Source: Cupriavidus agavae (GTDB lineage: Bacteria; Pseudomonadota; Gammaproteobacteria; Burkholderiales; Burkholderiaceae). From it: a stretch of 64,000 nt of DNA. The stretch is from positions 235,058-299,057 of the forward strand of contig NZ_SGXM01000005.1 of NCBI RefSeq assembly GCF_004217045.1, in the 5' to 3' direction. This document shows, piece by piece, positions 57,607 through 64,000 of the stretch; the stretch's first letter is position 1, and the number at the start of each line of letters is the position of its first letter. The position numbers and the translations under genes were made by a program. The notes beneath the pieces are model-generated. The model saw only the letters and a program-made list of their open reading frames with translations, was not told the DNA's origin and did not search any database.

Positions 57607-58782
57607 TTACTTCTTCACCGGCACGATCCGGTTGTCGATGAACTGCGCCCAGACGTAGTCGTTCTCGCCCAGTGCGTCGTGCTGTTGCGGCGCGAACGGC
57701 TTCACGTAGGTCTTGATCAGGCCCTCGTAGCGGTCGATCTTGTAGAAGCCCTCGCGGATCGCGTCGCCCTTGGTGCTGCCGGCCTTTGCGATGGCCAGCG
57801 CGGCAAGCTGGGTGGCGTCGTAGGCGTTGGCCACGCCCACGGCCGGGGTGATGTCGTCCGGCCCCTTGATATCGCTGTACTTGGCCTTGAGATCGGCAAC
57901 TACGCGGTTGCTGACCGGGGTCTGCGCGCCAAAGAAGCTGTAGGTCTGCACAAAATGGACGTTCTTCGCGTTCGGGCCGGCCAGTTCGGTGAAGCGGCCG
58001 CCTGCCGGGCCCCAGTGCGAGACCACCGGCACCTTCCAGCCCATGCGGTCCAGCGATTTCACCACCTGGGCGGACGGGCCGACGTTGCCCACCATCAGCA
58101 ACACATCGGCGCCGGCCGCCTTCAGGCGGCCCAGTTGCGGCACCACGTCCACGTCGGTGCCTTCGAACTTCTCGATGCCGACCGGCCTGCCGCCCTTGGC
58201 GGCCATGGCAGCCACGATGCCTTTCTCGTTCGACTCGCCCCAGGGGTTGTTCACGAGGATCAGGCCAACCTTGGTGGCGCTGAACGTCTTCTGCGCGTAC
58301 TGGACCATGGCCTTGTCCACCACCTCGTCCACCGCCGAGACGCGGAACGCGAAATTCGGGTTGGCGCCGTTGTGGGTGATCGGCGTGCCGGCGGCCCACG
58401 GGCCCATGAACGGCACTTTCTCCTGGTTGGCGATCGGTACGATGGCCAGCGAGACAGGCGTATCGAGCCCGCCGAACAGCACCGCCACCTTCTCCTTGTA
58501 GATCAGCTCTCGCGCGGCCAGCACACCCTTGGCCGGATTGCCTTCGTCATCACGCCGCACCAGTTCCAGCTTGCGGCCGCCCAGCAGGCCGCCACGGGCG
58601 TTGATTTCGTCGATGGCGATCGTGATGCCGCGCGTCAACGATTCGCCCGCCCGGGCGGACTGGCCCGACAGCGCCGTGATCAGGCCGATCTTGATCGTGT
58701 CGGCGGCATGCGCCGGCAGCGTGGTCATCGCAAGGGCGGCAGCGGCGGTAGCCAGCAGTGCACGGCGTTGGGGACGAAACAT
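57607..58782 (-). CDS. livK: Branched-chain-type ABC substrate-binding protein LivK
   Basis: A 391-residue periplasmic binding protein (type I fold). The signal peptide is RRALLATAAAALAMTTLPAHA, here given in part: ALAMTTLPAHA, cut before ADTIKIGLITALSGQSA. NEKVAVLFGG-type and AIVPIANQEKVPFMGPWAAG segments form the ligand cleft. It begins the livK-livH-livMGF-ggt group on this strand and probably captures an amino acid, amide or small peptide. The ligand is not deducible. It diverges from the deacetylase gene, with 233 bp between. Confidence 0.92.
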   Translation of the reverse strand: MFRPQRRALLATAAAALAMTTLPAHAADTIKIGLITALSGQSARAGESLTRGITIAIDEINARGGLLGGRKLELVRRDDEGNPAKGVLAARELIYKEKVAVLFGGLDTPVSLAIVPIANQEKVPFMGPWAAGTPITHNGANPNFAFRVSAVDEVVDKAMVQYAQKTFSATKVGLILVNNPWGESNEKGIVAAMAAKGGRPVGIEKFEGTDVDVVPQLGRLKAAGADVLLMVGNVGPSAQVVKSLDRMGWKVPVVSHWGPAGGRFTELAGPNAKNVHFVQTYSFFGAQTPVSNRVVADLKAKYSDIKGPDDITPAVGVANAYDATQLAALAIAKAGSTKGDAIREGFYKIDRYEGLIKTYVKPFAPQQHDALGENDYVWAQFIDNRIVPVKK

Positions 58783-59015
58783 GGCAGATCTCCGGATGGG
58801 TTGGGTTCGGAGCCTGCGCTCGCAAGAGCCATGCCACGCGTTGACAAAATCGCCACAAGGTCCGCGACATCCGCCGTTTCAAAGCGTTGACGATCTGGCC
58901 CGCAACTTGCGAACGATATCGACAGCACCGTGCATACGATCGAAAACGGGGCGCTGCGCACGGACGCGGTGCGCAGCGGCCTGCCGATGCACCAACCAGA
59001 AGAAAGGCAACGTTC

Positions 59016-59975
59016 ATGACCCTCAATCCGAGCCCGCTGGCTGCCGCGCAGGCGGCGGCGCCCAGCTTCGGACCGCTGCGCCATCACGGGCGGTTTCCGT
59101 ATCGGCCGATCACCGACGCCGACGACTTCCGCTGGCCGAACGGCGCCCGGCTGGCCGTCTACCTGGGCTTCAACATCGAGCATTTCGCGTTCGGCGAGGG
59201 GCTGGGCGCGAACCTGGGGCCGGTATCGCCGCAGCCTGACGTGCTGAACTACAGCTGGCGCGAGTACGGCAACCGGGTGGGCGCCTGGCGCTGTCTGGAG
59301 CTGTTCGACCAACTGGAAATGCCGGCCGGCATCCTGCTCAATACGGCGCTCTACGATCACTGCCCGGAACTGCTCGACGCGTGCCTGGCGCGCGGGGACG
59401 AACTGATCGGCCACGGCCATACCAATGCCCACCGGCAGAGCGAATTCGATGAGGCCGGCGAGCGGGCGCTGCTCGAACATTGCCGTGACCGCATCCGGGC
59501 GCACGGCGGCAAGGCCCCGGCCGGCTGGCTCTCGCCGTGGATCTCTGAAACCATGAACACGCCGGACCTGCTGGCGGAGGCCGGCTACCGCTACACGCTG
59601 AACTGGGCGCACGATGACCGCCCCGTGCCGATGCAGACCCGCAACGGCAGCGCGCTGTGGTCGATCCCGTATCCGCAGGAGCTCAATGACATCCCGATGA
59701 TCATTGCCCGGCAACTCGACGGGGTGGCGTTTGCCGACATGATCATCGACCAGTTCGACGAGATGCTGCTGCAGGCCAACCATCCGCAGCACCCGCAGCC
59801 GCTGGTGATGGGCATCGCGCTGCACCCGTACCTGGTTGGCCAGCCTTACCGGCTGCGCCATCTGCGGCGCGCGCTGGCGCATATCGCTGCCCGCCGCTCG
59901 CATGGCGAAGTCTGGATGACCACGCCGGGCGCCATCTGCGACGTGATGGCGCAGCGCGCGCAGGCTTCGCGCTAA
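59016..59975 (+). CDS. Polysaccharide deacetylase-family, PuuE/allantoinase-like hydrolase
   Basis: A 319-residue NodB-fold hydrolase without a signal peptide. IGHGHTNAHRQSEFDEAGER carries the metal histidines (His-x-x-x-His), RLAVYLGFNIEHFAF the strand with the usual acid changed to Asn/Glu, and PAGWLSPWISETMNTPDLLA the substrate loop. These blocks match PuuE-type allantoinases and N-carbamoyl or formamide-type hydrolases, not chitin deacetylases. ATG 59016 follows AGAAAGG. It begins a rightward operon with gntR and a flavin reductase, divergent from livK, and probably hydrolyses an amide delivered by one of the Liv systems. Confidence 0.85.
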   Translation: MTLNPSPLAAAQAAAPSFGPLRHHGRFPYRPITDADDFRWPNGARLAVYLGFNIEHFAFGEGLGANLGPVSPQPDVLNYSWREYGNRVGAWRCLELFDQLEMPAGILLNTALYDHCPELLDACLARGDELIGHGHTNAHRQSEFDEAGERALLEHCRDRIRAHGGKAPAGWLSPWISETMNTPDLLAEAGYRYTLNWAHDDRPVPMQTRNGSALWSIPYPQELNDIPMIIARQLDGVAFADMIIDQFDEMLLQANHPQHPQPLVMGIALHPYLVGQPYRLRHLRRALAHIAARRSHGEVWMTTPGAICDVMAQRAQASR

Positions 59976-59979
59976 CATC

Positions 59980-60741
59980 ATGGCCATCGTTTCACTGACC
60001 GACGTCATGTCAAGCAAAGCCGCACGGAAGCCCGCCCCCGCGACCGAAGCGCCTCCGGCCACCGAGTCGCCGGATGCCGATACCCGCATCTACCAGGCCA
60101 TTTTCGATGGCGTGCTCAACCACCGGCTGACGCCCGGCACCAAGCTGCCGGAACCCGAACTCTGCAGCCTCTTCGGCGTGGGCCGCGCTGTGGTGCGGCG
60201 CGTGCTGGAAAAACTGGCCCACGACGGCATCGTGGCGCTGCGCCCGAACAAGGGCGCGGTCATCGCCGAGCCCACGCCCGAGGAAACCAGCCAGATCTTC
60301 GAGGCCCGCCGTGCGATGGAGCGCGTGCTGGTGGAGCTGGCCGTGGCGCGCGTGACCGAGGACGACCTGCGCGAACTGCGCCGCCAGCTTGCCGACGAGC
60401 ACGACGCGATGCACCGTTTCGACCAGCCGTCCTGGGCGCGGTTGGCCAGCGGCTTCCACCTGCGGATCGCCGCGCTGGCCCGCAACGCGGTGCTGCAGCG
60501 CTACCTGACCGAACTGGTCTCGCGCTGCTCGCTGATCGTGGGCCTGTACGAGCCGCCGGGCCATGCCCCGTGCGAGCACGACGAGCACGCCGCAATCGTC
60601 GCCTGCATCGAAGCGCGCGACGCCGCCGGTGCCGTGGCGCGCATGGAAGCGCATCTGCGCGAACTGGAACAGCGCATCGAAACCTCACGCATGCAGGGCG
60701 AGAAGAGCCTGGCGCAGATGCTCGGGCTGCCGCAGCCCTGA
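59980..60741 (+). CDS. GntR family regulator, FadR/FCD type
   Basis: A 253-residue regulator. The winged helix lies at about residues 35-100 (LPEPELCSLFGVGRAVVRRV and LRPNKGAVIAEP). The C-terminal FCD domain binds metal and a carboxylate: Asp and His in FHLRIAALARN, and HDEHAAIVACIEARD. The first 30 residues are unconserved; ATG 60007 is another possible start. It is 4 bp after the deacetylase-like gene and 12 bp before the flavin reductase gene, so it belongs to that operon and probably controls both directions of the 58783-59015 interval. Confidence 0.92.
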   Translation: MAIVSLTDVMSSKAARKPAPATEAPPATESPDADTRIYQAIFDGVLNHRLTPGTKLPEPELCSLFGVGRAVVRRVLEKLAHDGIVALRPNKGAVIAEPTPEETSQIFEARRAMERVLVELAVARVTEDDLRELRRQLADEHDAMHRFDQPSWARLASGFHLRIAALARNAVLQRYLTELVSRCSLIVGLYEPPGHAPCEHDEHAAIVACIEARDAAGAVARMEAHLRELEQRIETSRMQGEKSLAQMLGLPQP

Positions 60742-60753
60742 ACAAGGAACCAC

Positions 60754-61389
60754 ATGGAAATCGATTTCAGCGCGATCAGCGAGTATCAGCGCTACAAGCT
60801 CATGGCCAGCCTGATCGTGCCGCGTCCCATCGCGCTGGTGACCACGCTCGGGCCCGATGGCACCGCCAACGCGGCGCCGTTCTCGATGTTCAACATGCTG
60901 GGGGAGGAGCCGCCGATCGTCATGATCAGCGTGAACCGGCTGGACGATGGCGCGCTGAAGGACACGGCCGCCAATATCGTGCGCACGGGGGAGTTCGTGG
61001 TGCACCTGAGCGACGAGGCGATGGCGGAGAAGATGCACCGCTGTGGCGAGCGGCTGCCACCCGACGTCAGCGAACTGGCCCATGTCGGGCTTACGCCGGC
61101 GCCGTGCACGCAGGTGGCGCCACCGCGTATCGCGGAAGCGCCGGTCGCGTTCGAGTGCAATCTCTGGGAAACGCTGGAGACCGAAAGCCGCCAGATCTTC
61201 ATTGGCCGCGTACTGCGCTTGCATGCGCGCGACGGACTGATCGACACCGAGCGCTGGCGCGTGCGGCTGCAGGAGTATTTCCCCGTGGGCCGCTTTGGCG
61301 CCAGCTTCTACGTGACCACGCGCGACCGCTTCTCGCTGGAGAAGGAGGCCGGCGCGGTCACCGCCTCAACCGCGATCGACGAGATGTGA
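60754..61389 (+). CDS. Flavin reductase family protein
   Basis: A 211-residue FMN-binding split-barrel protein. LIVPRPIALVTTLGPDGTAN and NAAPFSMFNMLGEEPPIVMI are family hallmarks, with DTAANIVRTGEFVVHLSDE next. Members reduce FMN for a monooxygenase or act directly on a small ligand. Here it follows the deacetylase-like and gntR genes; no oxygenase is seen in the operon. Its 3' end overlaps livM of the second Liv set by 24 bp, tail to tail. Confidence 0.9.
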   Translation: MEIDFSAISEYQRYKLMASLIVPRPIALVTTLGPDGTANAAPFSMFNMLGEEPPIVMISVNRLDDGALKDTAANIVRTGEFVVHLSDEAMAEKMHRCGERLPPDVSELAHVGLTPAPCTQVAPPRIAEAPVAFECNLWETLETESRQIFIGRVLRLHARDGLIDTERWRVRLQEYFPVGRFGASFYVTTRDRFSLEKEAGAVTASTAIDEM

Positions 61390-62409
61390 GCCCAGCGGCG
61401 TGGCGGCCGGCTTGCGCCGTGCTCGCCACTGGTCTGCCACGGCGATGATCTCGCCGACGATGCCGCGCCGGAACGTCAGCACGCAGATCACGAAGATGAT
61501 GCCGGTGACCATCGTCACCGACTCGCCCAGGGTGTTGAACCACTCCACGCCGGTCGTGTTCGCCAGGAACATGCCGAGGTCGCCAAGCTTGTTCTCCAGC
61601 GCGATCACCACCAGCGCGCCGACGATGGGGCCGGTCAGCGTGCCAAGGCCGCCAACCAGCGTCATCAGGATCACGGCGCCGGACATCGACCAGTGCACGT
61701 CGGTCAGCGTCTCGAAGCCCAGCACAAGCGCCTTCAGCGACCCGGCCAGCCCGGACAGGGCGGCCGACAGCACGAAGGCCAGCAGCTTGAAGCGGTCCAC
61801 GTCATAGCCCAGCGACACCGCGCGCGGCTCGTTCTCCTTGATCGCCTTGAGGATCTGCCCGAACGGGGAATGAATCGTGCGCACGATCAGCGCGAACGCC
61901 ACCACCACGATGGCCAGTACCACGTAGTACAGCGTCAGGTCGCTGGCGAGCGGCAGGACGCCCAGCAGGTTGCCGCGCGGGATGCCCTGGATGCCGTCCT
62001 CGCCGCCCGTGAAGGGCGCCTGCAGGCAGAAGAAGTAGAGCATCTGCGCCAGCGCGAGCGTGATCATCGAGAAATAAATGCCCTGGCGGCGGATGGCCAG
62101 CGCGCCCATCGCCCAGCCAGCCAGCGCGGCGAACGCCACGCCGGCCAGCAGGCCAAGTTCGGGCGTCAGGCCCCATTCCTTCATGGCGTGCCCGGCCACG
62201 TAGCCCGCGCCGCCGAAGAAGGCGGCGTGGCCGAACGACAGCAGTCCGGTATAGCCGATCAGCAGGTTGAAGGCGCAGGCGAACAGCGCGAAGCAGAGCA
62301 CCTTGAGCACGAAGACCGGGTAGACGCCCAGCGCGGGCGCCAGGGCCACGGCCAGCAGCGCTACACCGTAGACCGCGAACGGGGCGCGGCGAGATTGGTT
62401 TTGCAGCAT
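61366..62409 (-). CDS. livM: Branched-chain-type ABC permease LivM (second system)
   Basis: A 347-residue permease with about ten helices. LLIGYTGLLSFGHAAFFGGA is the LivM hallmark, and SLKALVLGFETLTDVHWSMS with GGLGTLTGPIVGALVVI follow. The last 30 residues are basic and cytoplasmic (QWRARRKPAAT). It overlaps livH by one base (TAATG). This is a separate chain, unlike the fused LivM of the first system, so the two Liv sets are of different origin. Confidence 0.93.
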   Translation of the reverse strand: MLQNQSRRAPFAVYGVALLAVALAPALGVYPVFVLKVLCFALFACAFNLLIGYTGLLSFGHAAFFGGAGYVAGHAMKEWGLTPELGLLAGVAFAALAGWAMGALAIRRQGIYFSMITLALAQMLYFFCLQAPFTGGEDGIQGIPRGNLLGVLPLASDLTLYYVVLAIVVVAFALIVRTIHSPFGQILKAIKENEPRAVSLGYDVDRFKLLAFVLSAALSGLAGSLKALVLGFETLTDVHWSMSGAVILMTLVGGLGTLTGPIVGALVVIALENKLGDLGMFLANTTGVEWFNTLGESVTMVTGIIFVICVLTFRRGIVGEIIAVADQWRARRKPAATPLGSHLVDRG

Positions 62410-63296
62410 TATTTTTCCTTCCCGAACAGACCTGCGGGACGCAGCAACAGCACGACCACCATGATGAAGAACACTACGGTCGACGACGCTTCCGGATAGA
62501 ACACCTTGGTCAGGCCCTCGATCACGCCCAGCGCCAGGCCGGTGACGATCGAACCCATGATCGATCCCATGCCGCCGATCACCACCACGGCGAAGACGAC
62601 GATGATCAGGTTCTGGCCCATCAGCGGCGACACCTGGATGACCGGCGCCGCCAGCACCCCGGCGAACGCCGCCAGCGCGACGCCGAAGCCATAGGTCAGC
62701 GTGACCATCAGCGGCACGTTGACGCCGAACGCCTCGACGATCTTCGGATTCTCGGTGCCGGCACGCAGGTAGGCGCCCAGCTTGGTCTTTTCGATCGTGT
62801 ACCAGGTGGCGATGCAGACCACCAGCGATGCCACGACCACCCAGCCGCGGTAGTTCGGCAGCATCATGAATCCAAGGTCCGTGGCACCCTGCAGCGCCTC
62901 AGGGGGCGAGTAGGGCAGACCGGAGACGCCGTAGATCGAGCGCAGCACGCCTTCGATCACCAGGGTGATGCCCAGCGTCAGCAGCAGGCCGTAGATGTGA
63001 TCGAGCTTGTAGATCCAGCGCAGCAGCGTCTTTTCGATGACGACGCCGAGCGCGCCAACGAGTAGCGGGGAGAGCGCCAGCATCACCCAGTAGTTCAGGC
63101 CCGCGTACTCCATGCCGGCCCAGGCCAGCACGGCGCCCAGCATGAAGAGGGCGCCGTGGGCGAAATTGATCACGTTGAGCAGGCCGAAGATCACGGCCAG
63201 ACCCAGGCTCAGCATGGCGTAGAACGCGCCGTTGACGAGCCCGAGCAGCAACTGCGACATCAGCGCCGGCAGGGGAATTCCAATATCGAATGTCAT
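62409..63296 (-). CDS. livH: Branched-chain-type ABC permease LivH (second system)
   Basis: A 295-residue permease with about eight helices: SQLLLGLVNGAFYAMLSLGL and NFAHGALFMLGAVLAWAG at the start, GQNLIIVVFAVVVIGGMGSI near the end. It ends KEK. It overlaps livM by one base and follows the livF gene by 29 bp on the same strand, so the order is livF-livH-livM. The binding protein and LivG must lie beyond the window or elsewhere. Confidence 0.93.
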   Translation of the reverse strand: MTFDIGIPLPALMSQLLLGLVNGAFYAMLSLGLAVIFGLLNVINFAHGALFMLGAVLAWAGMEYAGLNYWVMLALSPLLVGALGVVIEKTLLRWIYKLDHIYGLLLTLGITLVIEGVLRSIYGVSGLPYSPPEALQGATDLGFMMLPNYRGWVVVASLVVCIATWYTIEKTKLGAYLRAGTENPKIVEAFGVNVPLMVTLTYGFGVALAAFAGVLAAPVIQVSPLMGQNLIIVVFAVVVIGGMGSIMGSIVTGLALGVIEGLTKVFYPEASSTVVFFIMVVVLLLRPAGLFGKEK

Positions 63297-63325
63297 GAAA
63301 TGCGTTATCCCTTCTGTCTCTCTGT

Positions 63326-64000
63326 CTACACGCCAAGCAGTTCGTTGAGCACCGGCATCTTGGCTTGCAGCTCGCTGGCCGCGAAGCGCTCGACGATGGT
63401 GCCGTGCTCCATCACGTAGAAGCGGTCGGCCAGCGGCGCGGCAAAGCGGAAGTTCTGCTCCACCATCACCACCGTGTAGCCCTTCTTCTTGAGCATCAGG
63501 ATCATGCGCGCCAGCGCCTGCACGATCACCGGGGCCAGCCCCTCCGAGATTTCATCGAGCAGCAGCAGGTTGGCGCCCGTGCGCAGGATGCGGCCCACCG
63601 CCAGCATCTGCTGCTCGCCGCCCGACAGCCGCGTGCCCTGGCTCTGGCGGCGCTCCTGCAGGTTCGGGAACATCTCGTAGATCTCGGCCTCGCTCATGCC
63701 CTTGCCGGCGTTCTTGAGCACCGGCGGCAGCAGCAGGTTCTCCTCGCACGACAGGCTGGAGAAGATCGCGCGCTCTTCGGGGCAGTAGCCAATGCCGTAG
63801 TGGGCAATCTTGTGCGTGGGCAGGCCGATGGTCTCGTGGCCGTCCACCTTGATCGAGCCCTTGCGCGCGCCGGTCAGGCCCATGATCGCCCGCATGGTGG
63901 TGGTGCGCCCGGCGCCGTTGCGGCCCAGCAGCGTGACCACCTCGCCACGGTTCACGGTCAGGTCCACGCCGTGCAGGATGTGCGATTCGCCGTACCAGGC
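63326..64000 (-). CDS. livF: Branched-chain-type ABC ATPase LivF (second system, 5' end missing)
   Basis: The visible 225 codons run off the window at 64000, so the N-terminus (roughly the first 15 residues) is not seen. The frame entering the window reads AWYGESHILHGVDLTVNRGE. The Walker A motif is GRNGAGRTTT: the invariant Lys is Arg (codon CGC, complement of 63909-63911 or near). Signature LSGGEQQMLAVGR, Walker B NLLLLDEISEGL and the switch His region look normal, though DEI replaces the usual DEP. It powers the LivHM channel. The Lys to Arg change may be tolerated if LivG supplies the main ATP site. Confidence 0.9.
   Translation of the reverse strand, partial: AWYGESHILHGVDLTVNRGEVVTLLGRNGAGRTTTMRAIMGLTGARKGSIKVDGHETIGLPTHKIAHYGIGYCPEERAIFSSLSCEENLLLPPVLKNAGKGMSEAEIYEMFPNLQERRQSQGTRLSGGEQQMLAVGRILRTGANLLLLDEISEGLAPVIVQALARMILMLKKKGYTVVMVEQNFRFAAPLADRFYVMEHGTIVERFAASELQAKMPVLNELLGV

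Noticed and set aside
1..64000. Prophage, integrative element or insertion sequence
   Set aside because: No integrase, transposase, tRNA-flanking repeats or compositional break was seen; codon use looks even throughout.

Overview
The window is GC-rich, densely coded bacterial chromosome with no rRNA, tRNA, phage or insertion-sequence genes visible. Gene content points to a betaproteobacterium of the Burkholderiaceae, most likely Cupriavidus or a close relative: a Bug-type (TctC) binding protein, two Liv-type ABC systems, an assimilatory nas operon with the NasA-NirBD layout, and a cobaltochelatase locus with ChlI/ChlD-type small subunits. The genus is an inference from content, not from a search.

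Layout. 1-0.8 kb: a small unknown gene and a structured leader. 0.8-11.6 kb: a cobalt chelatase locus, comprising an exported and membrane-anchored CobN paralogue, the GTPase CobW, a canonical CobN, and an AAA+/VWA gene. That last gene appears to make both accessory chelatase subunits by programmed -1 frameshifting (A7 slippery run at 10906-10912, 6-nt spacer, strong stem-loop). 11.6-12.8 kb: a chemoreceptor with a FliA-type promoter. 13.7-15.6 kb: a TetR gene, an exported protein built from 34-residue repeats and a tiny membrane ORF, joined by three copies of one 20-bp operator. 15.6-23 kb: hydrolases, an M14 carboxypeptidase, a LysR regulator, a Tat-exported phospholipase C with a small lipoprotein, and a D-3-hydroxyaspartate aldolase-like enzyme. 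23-29 kb: a small exported protein with a membrane partner, a second chemoreceptor, a YqjI/YqjH-like metal sensor and ferric reductase pair, and alaC. 29-36.6 kb: a class II aldolase and Bug protein divergent from an XRE-cupin regulator, then an NCS2 permease, amidohydrolase and TSUP exporter behind a perfect LacI-type operator, with the LacI gene convergent. 36.7-37.6 kb: a threonine dehydratase-like enzyme.

37.8-46.5 kb is the nitrate assimilation operon (narK, nirB, nirD, an FAD oxidoreductase, nasA). Upstream lie an NtrC-like site, a sigma-54 promoter with exact GG-N10-GC spacing, an ANTAR-type hairpin and a leader terminator. Together they predict nitrogen-limitation control plus nitrate-responsive antitermination. 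46.5-52.2 kb holds an HxlR regulator, a GNAT acetyltransferase, an RhtA-type exporter, an SDR, a PIN toxin with an unusual duplicated-tail antitoxin, and an MFS transporter. 52.5-64 kb is an uptake and catabolic region: gamma-glutamyltransferase-like enzyme, a LivM-LivG-LivF single-chain fusion, LivH and LivK, divergent from a polysaccharide deacetylase/allantoinase-like enzyme, GntR and flavin reductase genes, followed by a second Liv system cut by the window end.

All coordinates, motifs and repeats were read by eye. Family names rest on recognisable motifs and gene order.
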